A DNA stretch of 64,000 nt, taken from Monoglobus pectinilyticus (GTDB taxonomy: Bacteria; Bacillota; Clostridia; Monoglobales; Monoglobaceae). The first letter of the stretch is position 1; each line of letters starts with the position of its first letter. The stretch is from NCBI RefSeq assembly GCF_002874775.1, contig NZ_CP020991.1:2642451-2706450 (forward strand), written 5' to 3'. Position numbers and translations under genes: made by a program. This document shows, piece by piece, positions 34,972 to 46,100 of the stretch. The notes beneath the pieces were generated by a model that saw only the letters and a list, made by a program, of their open reading frames with translations, ran no database searches and had not been told where the DNA came from.

Positions 34972-35623
34972 TTGTTTAAAATATCTACTGCTCGCTCTTC
35001 TTCCTTGGGGTATAGGTGGGAATATGTATTCCATGTCATTTTGACATCTGTATGGTCTAAGCGCCGGGCAATCTCCTGTATATTTATGCCTTCGTTTGCT
35101 AACAGCGAGGCGTGCTATGCCGGAAATTATGAATCCTTATGGTTTTTAGTCCTGTTGATTTGGCAAGCTGTTCGTTCATTTTTGCTAAGCTGGTATCTCT
35201 GAGCGGACGTGTTCCCCCGCAAATCCTGAAATTGTCGTTGAATCCTTTGTACTCAGACCAGCGTTTTTTATGCTCTTCTAAGATTTTAATTAATGGTATA
35301 GGAAGTTGAAGTGTGCGAATCGAGCTTTTATTCTTAGGAGCAGTTTTTCTGTCTTCGCCCCTTAGTTTTTGCGATATGCTGCGTGTTACGTTCAGATATT
35401 TTCCGTCAATATCAGTCCATTTTAAAGCGTGAATTTTGCCTTTTTTAAGTCCGGTATAAAATGCGATAGAAGAACACATAAAAATCTCAGCCATTCAAAT
35501 TTGAACAAGTTTCAGCGTGTTCAAGTGCAGATTTGGTGTATAGTTTATATTCGTCCGCCGTGTAAAAGTCCATTTCCTTTTTTGTTTTCCGTTTTTCGAC
35601 TCCTTCATTTTGTATATTGGCAT
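34972..35623 (-). pseudogene. Tyrosine recombinase (phage/Tn916-type integrase), decayed
   Basis: Read leftward towards tRNA-Ser. A start with AAAGGTG gives MPIYKMKESKNGKQK, the usual N-terminus of these integrases. The frame then jumps, by internal deletion, into the catalytic domain: DFYTADEYKLYTKSALEHAE, IAFYTGLKKGKIHALKWTDID (split by a frameshift), HNFRHS with the HxxR motif, and, after another one-base frameshift near 35112, HASLLANEGINIQEIARRLD and TYSHLYP with the catalytic His and Tyr. At least two frameshifts plus a lost arm-binding/core region make it inactive. Position next to the tRNA fits its old target. Confidence 0.85.
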
Positions 35624-35765
35624 TTTTCACCTTTCTTACATTCGTGATACTTTTTTATCCATGCGCTTATGTGGATGGTGAGACCTGGTTGTTGCAAAAA
35701 TTGCAACAACCCATTGTTTTAACTTGTCCTGCAGAGTAATTCAACGCATCCAGGCGGACACACCA

Positions 35766-36104
35766 TTACATCATATCAATATGGCGGCGATAACGTCTTG
35801 GTATATCAATACCAACCATATAACCGATTTCGTTTAACGCTAATGGTATGATAGAAAATCCGTCTTTGTAAAATCTTTGGATACGTTTTAATTTGTTGGA
35901 CATATTTTCATAATTACTTGGACATACAAAGGTCCAATCAGCACCATCTTTATTTACTACAAGTCTAAAATATTTGTCTAAGTCTATATCTTCAAATCCT
36001 GCTAAACGTAATAATATAAGATGTTTGGATAGGCTACAAAAAACTGGATAAAAAATAAGGTCATGTAAAATAGAAAATATAAAAGGAGAAACTATGATGA
36101 CCAA
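35766..36104 (-). CDS. Unrecognised fragment
   Basis: A 112-codon frame whose downstream part looks genuine (LAGFEDIDLDKYFRLVVNKD, NYENMSNKLKRIQRFYKDGF, then ALNEIGYMVGIDIPRRYRR). Its first 35 codons are hydrophobic and overlap the IS3 fragment, so the real 5' part is missing. No family is recognised. The next stretch to its right in the genome is an IS fragment, suggesting the gene was truncated there. An inverted repeat (GGTTGTTGCAA/TTGCAACAACC, 35687-35711) lies beyond its 3' end. Confidence 0.35.
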   Translation of the reverse strand: MVIIVSPFIFSILHDLIFYPVFCSLSKHLILLRLAGFEDIDLDKYFRLVVNKDGADWTFVCPSNYENMSNKLKRIQRFYKDGFSIIPLALNEIGYMVGIDIPRRYRRHIDMM

Positions 36105-36338
36105 AAGAAGAAAGCCCCGATTCTATACGGATGAATTCAAACAACAGTTAGTTCAGCTATACCATAATGGAAAACGAAAATGTGATATCTGCCGTGAATA
36201 TGATATAGCCACTTCATTGCTGGATAAATGGTTGAAGCAGTCAGCAGCTAGCGGCTTTTTCACGAAAAAGATAACCATTTTGCAGAAGAGCAGGAAATAA
36301 TAGAACTGCGCAAACTTAACCGGCAATTGAAGATATGA
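36094..36338 (+). pseudogene. IS3-family transposase OrfA fragment
   Basis: KRRKPRFYTDEFKQQLVQLY then RKCDICREYDIATSLLDKWL is the helix-turn-helix head of IS3/IS150-type OrfA. A frameshift near 36262 moves the continuation (EKDNHFAEEQEIIELRKLNR, QLK) into another frame, which stops at 36338. No OrfB with the DDE domain and no intact terminal repeats are present, so this is a dead remnant. Confidence 0.75.
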
Positions 36339-36481
36339 TGTTTAAACAAAATGATGTTACTGACAAGCTTAAGGATGATTTAATTGAAAAAATGGATGCA
36401 AGTCAAAAATGAATTATTGGTATTGCAATTGCAAGTATTTTGGGTATCGCTGCTATGGTAATAGGTGTTTTGATTGCGTAG
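36338..36481 (+). pseudogene. C-terminal relic of a small membrane protein
   Basis: Reads MFKQNDVTDKLKDDLIEKMD-ASQK, then TGA (36410-36412), then IIGIAIASILGIAAMVIGVL-IA and TAG. The single in-frame stop and the abrupt junction with the IS fragment point to a truncated, dead gene. One transmembrane helix is visible. No function is recognised. Confidence 0.4.
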
Positions 36482-36550
36482 TAATTTTATTGTTAATAAT
36501 ATTAGAAAATTAAATAATATAAAAGATGGGTTTTAATGGTATTGGCAGAA

Positions 36551-36588
36551 AGAGGGTAGACACAAAAAGTGTCTACCCTCTTTTTTTA
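36551..36588 (+). terminator. Strong intrinsic terminator
   Basis: AGAGGGTAGACAC (36551-36563) and GTGTCTACCCTCT (36569-36581) form a perfect 13-bp stem with a 5-nt loop, followed by T7. Confidence 0.85.
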
Positions 36589-36589
36589 T

Positions 36590-36748
36590 TCACTTATCAT
36601 CTAAATACTTTTTTATTGATCTCCAAATAAATTCAGCTTTAGAAATAATATTATCACCTTTAAATTTTAGTTCAAACTGTTCAACTAAATTTTTATCTAA
36701 ATCAACAGATATTCACTTATGATTTTTTGCATTATATCGTTGTTTCAC
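36590..36748 (-). pseudogene. Ribbon-helix-helix DNA-binding protein, broken by one stop
   Basis: A 52-codon minus-strand frame: VKQRYNAKNHK, TGA, then ISVDLDKNLVEQFELKFKGD and NIISKAEFIWRSIKKYLDDK. The RYNAKN..+ISVDL opening and the K.EFI...I.KYL helix are typical of small RHH regulators on plasmids and integrated elements. TGA at codon 12 replaces an expected Arg (CGA to TGA). It was probably part of the old element beside tRNA-Ser. Confidence 0.5.
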
Positions 36749-36837
36749 TTGCCACGATATATTGTTTTGTTATTGTATATAAGTAAAAATCACTTGTAAT
36801 TAATTTCCTAAAAAAATAAAAAATATGCAAAATCTTG

Positions 36838-36866
36838 TTGACAAGTGAAATGCGTTATGGTAAATT
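36838..36866 (+). promoter_or_regulatory. Candidate promoter of the Kelch/RCC1-rhs operon
   Basis: TTGACA (36838-36843), 17 bp, TAAATT (36861-36866), about 100 nt ahead of the start codon. The leader between is AT-rich with no clear riboswitch. Confidence 0.5.
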
Positions 36867-36970
36867 TTACCTATACGGTATTTAGTGTATGTTTGTACTG
36901 CGTGTTAGTGTATATATCACGATAGTAAATAAAATATATAAAAATAAATAAAAAATAAGGAGGAAAAGTT

Positions 36971-39900
36971 ATGTTAAAAAAAGTGACAGCGTCGATTCTT
37001 GCAGCAGTTATGCTGTGCTGTGGTTTTGTATTTGTTGGATTGGCGGAAGAAAGTTATGCAGATCAGATTGCAGAATATTTCTCAGATGACCCAATGGTAA
37101 TTAGGAGTAAATATTCTGATACAGCAGTGGGAGAAAATGTGAGCATGGTGGAGTGCGGAAACAAGGTATATTGTTTTGGATGGAATTCTACTCAAATATA
37201 TGATACTGCAGCAAATACCTGGACAAGCGCGCCGGTTATGCTTTCATTGAGATCAGAATATTCAGCAGTTGAAAATGGAGGAAAGATATATTTAGTCGGC
37301 GGTATTATTGGAAACGAAGTAACTGATAAAGTAGATATATTTGACACAGAGACCGGTACTTGGTCTGTGGGACAAGAGATTCCGTTTGGATTTGTTGATG
37401 GTGAAGCGGTGTCTATAGGTGATAATATATATTGTTTTGGTGGATATGATGATGTTAATCATAGTGTAAAATCAAGAGATACATATATATATGATACAGT
37501 AAATCAAACCTGGTCTTATGATGGTTATCTTCCTAATGGAGGAGTGTATACGGGAGTTGCTGTGGGAAGCAAAATATACTGCACTGCAAAATACAGTGGA
37601 GATGGCAATTATACATACGTATATGATACAAGTAATAATGTATGGTCAGAGCGGCAGATACGCCCAAGCTATAGTTACGGTTCTGTTTCGAATCAAGAAG
37701 GTAAACTGATGAAACTGGGCGAATTTTTAATCTTTATTAATTATGGCTCAGACAGCGGCAGCAAGGTGAGATACGCATATATGCCGGATAAAGATATATG
37801 GGTGGTGCTGCCGGATACATTGCCGGAAATGGATTTGCCGGCAAGAAGAACAACGATAATAGGAGACAGGATATATACAATAAAAGATAGTATGCATGAT
37901 GGGGTAATGCAGGGAAGACTGGAAATAACATACATATACAGTAATCAAAAAATATATACAAACAGAAATAACGTAGCAGTGGGACAAAGACATATACTTG
38001 TGTATAAAGACGGGGTATTGATGTCTAAGGGCAACAATGATTATGGTCAGTTAGGAAACGGAAGCACTGCGGAGTCTGATGATTTTGTGGCAGTCAATAC
38101 GCCGTGGACAGAAAAGGGCGAGGCGGTAATGAGCTTAACCGCATCGGGAAATATGAGTTACGTAATAACGGACAAATATAATCTTTATGGCTGGGGACAG
38201 AATGCAAACAGCCAGCTAGGAAACGGAAGTATGGAAAATGTTCTGACGCCTGAATTGTTGGCAGAAAACGTGGTTGATGTTGACGCAGGTGAAGCGCATA
38301 CAATTATCTTAAAGAGAGACGCAACAGTTTGGGTGAGCGGAAATAATACTTATGGCCAGCTCGGCAACAATTCAACAAGTACGAAGAGACGTTTTGCAAA
38401 AGTGTATGAAGGAGCGTTAGCCATAGCCGCAGGAGATTATCAGAGTTATATAATAGACAGTGAGAGAAAATTGTATTCGTGCGGAAAGAACACATCAGGA
38501 CAACTGGGAATCAATTCAACAGAAAGTATGAAAAAAATATACACATATGTTATGGACGGAGTGACAAAAGTAACGGCAGGTGCAAATCATGCTGTTGCAG
38601 TAAAAGAAAACGGAACTGTATATAGCTGGGGAAGTAACAGTTATGGACAGCTGGGACTTGAATTGACAGTTGAAAATGCCATAGCGCCTGTACAGTCAAA
38701 TAATTTAGTCGGCACAGAAAGTATAAAGGCAGGAGGTAATCTGACAAGCTTCCTTAACGGCGGATATTTGTATCAGTGCGGTTATATGGGATGGAGTAAA
38801 AATTATCTTCCTAAAAAAGTTATGTCAGTCACCGGTGTAAAAGAGTTTGATGCTGATGAATTATGTATTGGTATGGACAGTGACAATAATTTATGGCAGT
38901 GGGGAATTTCAACATATGACCAGAAATATATGGAAACAAATACTGCACTGGAGCCTGTTAGAATCGGAGGACTAAAAAATATTGAAAAAGTAGATGCGAA
39001 TCAGGATCAGGTATTGGCGGTTAATAGTGACAGAAATTTGTTTGTGTGGGGAAGAGGCTGGTTTGGAACAGGCAAGAGCGGAGAGGAAGTATACGGATAT
39101 CCGAAAAAGAGTGATAAATATAGCAGTGCTGACGAGATAGCAAGAGGTAAAAATCATAATGTTATCATTTCAGCGGAAGTTGTTGAAGGATGGGGGAGTA
39201 ATTCTAACAACCAACTTGGAAAGTTCTTGCCGAAGAACGTAATAGAAAACAGCAGAGTTATAGAATTAAGCGGTTATACAGAAGAGGGAGATAATTATAA
39301 CGCGTCAGATTATCTTGAGAACGAACCGCTCAAAATAGCGGCAGGAAATGACTTTACTTTAGTAGTTAGAAGACATTGTATTGGATTTGAAGGATATAAT
39401 GCTATATTTGAAAAGCAGCTTGTAGGAATAGGCAGAAATTACTTGGGTCAGCTTGGAACAGGAGAAAGCAGTGTTAGTGAAAGTGAACCGGTTGTAATTT
39501 TGCAGAAAGATATAGAGACTGTTTCAGCAGGAGATAGTTTTGCGGTAGCAACAACTGAGGATGGGGAATATGAAAGAGATACTTATGTATGGGGAGCAAA
39601 TGAATATGGACAGTTGGGACTTGGCCATACAGACACAGTATATACGCCGACCAGATTAGAAAATCCGCAGGATGAGGAAGACTGGGGAGTATTTAAGCAA
39701 GTATCGGCAGGCCCGGATTTTTGTGTTGGAGTAACAGAGGCCGGAAATGTGTATACCTGGGGAAGAAACAGTGCAGGACAGCTGGGGCTTGGACATAAAC
39801 AAAATATGTTAAAACCGACAAGAATCCGCGGACTTACAAATGTAAGAGAAGTAGTAGCAGGATATAACCACGCACTGGCAATAAAAAAAGACGGAACGTT

Positions 39901-40198
39901 ATGGACCTGGGGATACCAAAATGACGGACAACTTGGCAGAGCGCTGGGAAATAACCGTGTTCCGGGACAAGTTTTGGGAATCCCGGCAATAAAAAAAGCA
40001 GCAGCAGGACGAGGATATACTGTAGCGGTAGATGTGGATGGAAACGTATACACATTTGGCACAAATGAACGTTCATCTTTGGGACTATACCGAAACGTGC
40101 CTGAGAATATATATGGAGGAATCGGAGAGGAGCCAAAAATTAAACCGCTTATGACCGCCAAAAGCGTAGAAAATACAGAGGAGGGAGAAAACAAATGA
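36971..40198 (+). CDS. Secreted Kelch/RCC1 double beta-propeller protein
   Basis: A 1,075-residue exported protein. A Sec signal occupies about residues 1-25 (LKKVTASILAAVMLCCGFVF). Residues about 45-320 contain Kelch-type blades (CFGWNSTQIYDTAANTWTSA; YLVGGIIGNEVTDKVDIFDT; YIYDTVNQTWSYDG). From about 335 to 1050 there are some 14 RCC1-type repeats with the signature 'WG.N..GQLG' (for example YSWGSNSYGQLG, TWGRNSAGQLG, VWGANEYGQLG). No enzyme motif, sortase signal or membrane anchor is visible. A GGAGG site precedes ATG. Its stop overlaps the rhs ATG (ATGA), so the two are translationally coupled. A role as carrier, adhesin or scaffold for the Rhs protein is inferred. Confidence 0.85.
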   Translation: MLKKVTASILAAVMLCCGFVFVGLAEESYADQIAEYFSDDPMVIRSKYSDTAVGENVSMVECGNKVYCFGWNSTQIYDTAANTWTSAPVMLSLRSEYSAVENGGKIYLVGGIIGNEVTDKVDIFDTETGTWSVGQEIPFGFVDGEAVSIGDNIYCFGGYDDVNHSVKSRDTYIYDTVNQTWSYDGYLPNGGVYTGVAVGSKIYCTAKYSGDGNYTYVYDTSNNVWSERQIRPSYSYGSVSNQEGKLMKLGEFLIFINYGSDSGSKVRYAYMPDKDIWVVLPDTLPEMDLPARRTTIIGDRIYTIKDSMHDGVMQGRLEITYIYSNQKIYTNRNNVAVGQRHILVYKDGVLMSKGNNDYGQLGNGSTAESDDFVAVNTPWTEKGEAVMSLTASGNMSYVITDKYNLYGWGQNANSQLGNGSMENVLTPELLAENVVDVDAGEAHTIILKRDATVWVSGNNTYGQLGNNSTSTKRRFAKVYEGALAIAAGDYQSYIIDSERKLYSCGKNTSGQLGINSTESMKKIYTYVMDGVTKVTAGANHAVAVKENGTVYSWGSNSYGQLGLELTVENAIAPVQSNNLVGTESIKAGGNLTSFLNGGYLYQCGYMGWSKNYLPKKVMSVTGVKEFDADELCIGMDSDNNLWQWGISTYDQKYMETNTALEPVRIGGLKNIEKVDANQDQVLAVNSDRNLFVWGRGWFGTGKSGEEVYGYPKKSDKYSSADEIARGKNHNVIISAEVVEGWGSNSNNQLGKFLPKNVIENSRVIELSGYTEEGDNYNASDYLENEPLKIAAGNDFTLVVRRHCIGFEGYNAIFEKQLVGIGRNYLGQLGTGESSVSESEPVVILQKDIETVSAGDSFAVATTEDGEYERDTYVWGANEYGQLGLGHTDTVYTPTRLENPQDEEDWGVFKQVSAGPDFCVGVTEAGNVYTWGRNSAGQLGLGHKQNMLKPTRIRGLTNVREVVAGYNHALAIKKDGTLWTWGYQNDGQLGRALGNNRVPGQVLGIPAIKKAAAGRGYTVAVDVDGNVYTFGTNERSSLGLYRNVPENIYGGIGEEPKIKPLMTAKSVENTEEGENK

Positions 40199-43100
40199 GT
40201 AGACTAAAAAGAATAATATCTGAATTAATAATAATATCAATAATGTTTACATCAATACCAATGGTGTTTGCTGATGTTGAAAAAACCAATGAATCATCAG
40301 TATCAGAAGAACAAGTAATAAATGAAGAAACAGAGAATAATTTAATAGAAGAAAATGCTGATGAAAAGGATGAAGATATTAAGAATGAAACGCTAGATAA
40401 AAACGAAGAAATAGAAGACAAAAATGATGAATCAGCATCGGAACAGGAAGCTGTCGAAACGCCGTCGACCGAGAAGGATGAAGGTGTGTTGCCTGAAGCC
40501 GAGGAAACAGAGGAGCCGGAAACAACAGTTATACCTGAAGCAACAGAAACTCCTATGCCTGAAATAAATTTGGAAGAAACAATAAATAACGGGGTTAAAT
40601 ATTCTGAACTGAGCGATGATGAAAAGGCAGAAGCACAGAAACAATACGGAATACGTGATGATGTGTTCGCAGATTGTGAAAATGAAGGTTTTGACCTGCA
40701 AAACACTTTGGAATTCGGTGTGCTTATTCAGAATGCCGGCATAACTGCAAGTGAATATAAGATAATGCTCAATAACTTCGAAAGTAAAGAACAAGTGTTT
40801 GATGAGCTTGAATCATTTGCAAATTTCAAATATTCTGTTCCGGCTTTAAAAATCCAGGAAAATGCTGAATATAGAAGTCTTTTCATAAACGGACTGACAT
40901 CTGAAAAAGTTTTGCAGACGGCAGCATTATCCGCTATGCTTGGAATAGCCGGCATAGCTTCATATGCTGATATGAGTTATGAGGAGATAGAAACTAAACT
41001 CACAGAAGAACAGTTCTTGGAATATAGTTCAATCATGTCTTGCTTAAGTGAAGTGATGCCTATGGAAGATGAAGATGAAACAATATATGATACATCTAAA
41101 TACCCTGACGCACCGTTTACGTTTGACAGAAACAACAATGAAACCTTTAATGAATCCTCAGGAGCATTGGGATATAACTTAAGCGGACTGTCATTGCAGG
41201 GTAAAAACGGACTTGATTTAAACTTAAGCGCAAGCTATAACACTGCAAACTCATCTCCCACAGATATAGGCAGCCTTCCGGCGACAACTGTAGGGTGGTA
41301 TAAATATGAAACTCCATTAGTAAACTTTGCGGCAGGATGGAGTTTTAACGGTATTAGCTCTATAAACCTAATAAACAGAAAGTATGGTTCGTCATATAGA
41401 ACAGATTCGATATTGACTGCTTCAGACGGCAGTACGCATACGATCTCATACAAAAGTCTCAGAGATTCTTCTGTAATTGAGTTAACATTGGATGGAAGAT
41501 ATAGCTATGCAGATTTAAAGTTCGAAAAAAATACAGAATATATTGATTCTGACGGGGGAGTTGTCTCTGCCTTTAAATTGTATTACAAAGATGGAAGAAT
41601 AGAATACTTCGATGCAGACGGCAAAGTTATGAAAACCCAAAATCGTTTTGGTGACGCTATATATTATAGATATTATACAAACGGTGATGAAATAAATGAT
41701 GATTTTACAAAGCTGGGACAGGAATATAATAAATGTGTGATTACAGATACATGCGGCAGACAGGTAATTGTAGAGAGAAAAACAAAAGAAAATTATATTC
41801 AAGAAATAACAGTAAAAGTGTTAGGAAGCGATGGTTCCGAAATAGAGGGAACCACTCAAAAATATAATATTAGGTCAACTATGAATACAGCCAATATGGA
41901 CACATATGCCCAAATACTGGATAGTTACACAAATCAGGAGGGATTACAAACAACATTTAAATATCAGGAAGGAAATAATGAAGATGAAATATATAGCGTA
42001 ACAAATTTTATAAATAGAAATTTTTATATTTTGACCGATGTTATCCATCCAACAGGTGCGTCAACACATTATGAATATTCAAAAACTATGTATAGTTATA
42101 ATAGCTTAAGACAGGAATCAGCAAGGCTCATTAAACGTTATGATGTTGTTAACGGGATAGAAGAAAATGTTATTGCATATGATTATTCAGGGTCTTTTAT
42201 GTATAACAACGCTTACTCCACAACTGAAACAACAGCAGACGGTGTAATAACAAAGCATAATTATGCACCATGTTATGAATCGACATCTTCATATTATCCT
42301 AATGACAAGTATTACAGTTATAAAAGCAGTAATGCCAGTGGAAAGTTTACGTTAAAAGAATCAGACGAAGTATATTATATGGATGGAGAGAATCCGGTGT
42401 ATTTGTCCAAAACAATTTATGGCGGAGACACGGTAAGATACTACAAAAGAACATACCCGGAAATAGTAACAAGCATAATATATGATAAAGAACAAAATAG
42501 TATTGAAAGTACAACGATTTCGGAGTATAATGAATACAGGGATTTAGTGAAAAGCTGGGACGCATATGCAAACGGCGATAAAACCAATACAGAGCATATG
42601 ACTTCGTATACATACGATGATGTGTATCATACTCAGCTGACAAAGGAATACAAAAGAGACGGAAGCACAACGGTTAAAGAGGAAACAGTGCTGTCAGCGG
42701 ATTCAAAAGTTCCGGCTCAGAGTCTGACTTATGAGAACGGAAATTTGGTTGCAAAAGAGACATATTTGTATGAGGACAATAACTCAGCCAACCCAAGTAC
42801 GGTCAGAAGCTATAAGACCGGAACGGAGTATACGGAGCAGAATATAACGTATCTGAATAAGTCGCTGCCACTGACGAAAACGGTCGCAGGGGTAACCACC
42901 AGTTATACGTATGATGAGCTGGGAAGAGCAGTAAGCACAACGGATGGAAAAGGAAATGTGACATATGCGGAATATGACAATTTGGGCAGACAGATATCCA
43001 CAAGGAATCCTGACGGAACAACAGTAACGGTTGAATATCCGAAAGCCTCATCAGCCGGACAGATATTGGAGAATTCCGTAATAACTAAAGACGGAAGAGG

Positions 43101-46100
43101 AAACAAAACAAAGTATATATATGACGGTTTGGGAAAGATAACAACTGTGTTCAACTGTGAAACGAATCAAACACAGACGGCCTATGAGTATGATACTGTA
43201 GGAAGAATAAGCAAAATAATAGACGGAAACGGAAACAACTATAACTATCAGTATGACAAGAAGAGCCGCAAGACGAAAATGGAAGTAAAAGACGCAGCGG
43301 GAAGCTTGGCATATGAGGAGAGCTATGTATATGACGATGTGGATGGAGACCTGTCCAAGGCGGAAACGATAAAAGGAAGCGGAGCCGGGAAGACAGTAAG
43401 CGCAGCATACACAGACAAGTATGGAAACACTGTCAAAGAAACAACAGGAGATGGAACGGACATAAGCGAGACAGAATATACATACGACTATATAGGAAAC
43501 AAGCTGAACACCAAAACGCCGAAAGCCAAAAGCGAAGGAAAAGGTTATACATACAGAACAGAGTACGGGACCAAAGACGGCGGGACGTATGTGACAACAA
43601 CGGATATAGACAATAATTCTACCAGAGTAGAAAAGAACATGCTGGGACAGGAAGTAAAGACAATAGATCCAAAGAAAAATGAGAGTTCGGCAAAGTATGA
43701 TGACTTTGGAAGACAGACAGAAGTAAAGAGCAGAATAGACGGCGGAGACAGCATAAAAAGCTACATTTATGACAATAACGGAAACGTAATAAAAGAAAGC
43801 ATAACAAGCAATAAGCCGGGAGAAGCAGCAACATACAGAAATGTGTATTATGAGTACGACAATATGAACAGGCTGGTAAAAACATACACAGACGAGCCGG
43901 GAGAGACATTGTATGAGTATGACGGAAACGGAAACATAACAAAGATGACAACAGGTGTAGTGAACGGAGAAGGAGGAGTAAGCACAACATATGAGTATGA
44001 CAGCCAAAACAGACTGATTTCGAGCACAGACCCAATGGGATACAGTGAAAGTTATACATACGATAATAACGGAAATATTGTAAGCAAAACAGACAAAAAC
44101 GGAACAGTGACAACAAATGTGTATAACGGAATAAACAACCCTCTGTCAGCAACAAGCGAAAGAGACGGAGAAACGGAGACAACAACCTACACATACGCAG
44201 ACACAAGCACAGCGCTGCTGAGCATAGCAAACGAAGCGGCCACAATAACCTACAGCTATGACAGAAAAGGACAAGTGACGGGAGAAAGCCGAACAACAGG
44301 AGAAACGCTGAGCTATTCATACGATAAAGACGGAAACCAAACAGGACTAATACTGAACTCAACCAACGGAGTAAGTCAGAACATAAGCTATAGCTATGAC
44401 TATCTGGGAAAGATGAAAGAGGTAAGGGATAACCTGGAAAACGAGCTGGTGGCAGTGTATAGTTATGATGAAAACGGGAACCTGACAGAAAAGAAAACCA
44501 ACGGAAACACAATGGTAACGAGCTATGAGTACAACGAAAGCAACCTGCCGAAAAAGGTGAGCAACCAAACAGTGGCAGACCCGCTGCAGAACATAAAGGG
44601 AACATACTCGGAGTACAACTACAGCTACTACCTGGACGGGAACCAGTCGTCAGTGACGGACATATTCGGAAAGACAAAAGGCTATACCTACGACAGCGCC
44701 GGCAGGTTGAAACTTGAGACAATAAACCGTAACAATCAGTTAGAACATTCAACATTATATACGTATGACGAAAGAGGAAACAGAGCGTTCAAAAAAGACA
44801 AAAACGGAATAATAAATGAGAATGAAATATCACTAATGGATTATCATATTCCATGGAATTATGAAGAGGGAGAAGGAGAAACAAGCTATGTATATGATGA
44901 TAACAACAGGCTGACATACCAAAATTGTGAATATGGGTATTGTATGAGTAACGAGCAAAAATATAGCTTTGATTGCAACGGAAACATGACAAGCAAAAAT
45001 ACCCACATATATTATGATGATTATTCACCTGATGAACATCTACATACAGAATATGAAAACACAACAAGAGATTACGGATATAACCTGCAGAATAAGATGG
45101 AGAGTTATGACGGAAAAGGTCAAACAGCAACATACGCATATGACGGAACAGGAACGAGAATAGGAAAGACAGTAAACGGAGTAAGCACAGGACAAATCTG
45201 GAACAACGGAAACGTAATAGCCGAGTACGGAACAAAAGGAACAAAGACGTATATACGGGGAGCCGGAGGAGAAATAGTAAAGACAAAAGACAGCGCAAAT
45301 AACAACAGATACTTCTCATATAACGCCCATGGAGACACAACAAACATAATAGAGAAGAACGCGGAAAGTACATCATTTGCAGTAACGGCAGCATATGAAT
45401 ATGACGCATTCGGAGGTTTAGTAACAGGAACAGGCGGGGAAGCAGACAGCAATGGATTTAGATATAATGGACAATATACCGATGAAGAAACTGGATTAAT
45501 ATATTTGCGTAATCGTTACTATGACCCAAGTATAGGTAGATTTACTCAGGAAGATCCATATTGGAATCCAGGTAATATGATTTATGGAGATCAACAATTT
45601 GAAGAAGGAGAAGTAAAGATACCGGATTATTATGCGATAGTCCAAAGTGCTAATTTATATGTCTATTGTTCTAATGACCCTGTTAATGGAGTTGATCCTA
45701 CAGGTATGGTTGCATATGAATGGTTTAATTCTTCAGATGAAGCGGCTATGGATTGGGCATGGAATTACTATGCTAAAACAGATTATAGTCGTTTTGAGCA
45801 ACTATCTATTATATATAAAATAAAAAGTGGAGACAAGGTTTATTATACTTATGGATATGCTGTAGATATATTGGAAAGTTCGAGTGTTGCTAATCCGCAT
45901 TATTCTGATCCGAACGCTGCAAGACAATATGCACCAACGGGAATAATCGGATGGGAAGTTAGTGAATATGGATTTGTACATTCTCATGCAAGTACTACGG
46001 AGCTTTCTTTAGATGATAAAAAAAGTGTACTAAATGCAGACTTTTCGATAGTTTATGCCGTAGTTCCTAATGAATATAATAATTCTGTGGTTGATATATT

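Noticed and set aside
35687-35711. Single CRISPR-like inverted repeat GGTTGTTGCAA/TTGCAACAACC
   Set aside because: Only one copy; it is a lone hairpin in mobile-element debris.
39583-40706. Minus-strand frames of about 200 codons under the Kelch/RCC1 and rhs genes
   Set aside because: Shadows of strongly supported plus-strand genes with signal peptides and repeat domains.
43051-44755. Very long open frames on the minus strand (318 and 378 codons) and many similar ones under the orphan cores
   Set aside because: They mirror the T-poor coding strand of the YD repeats. They have no ribosome sites, their Leu/Cys/Ser-rich composition is not protein-like, and they recur wherever the core is copied.
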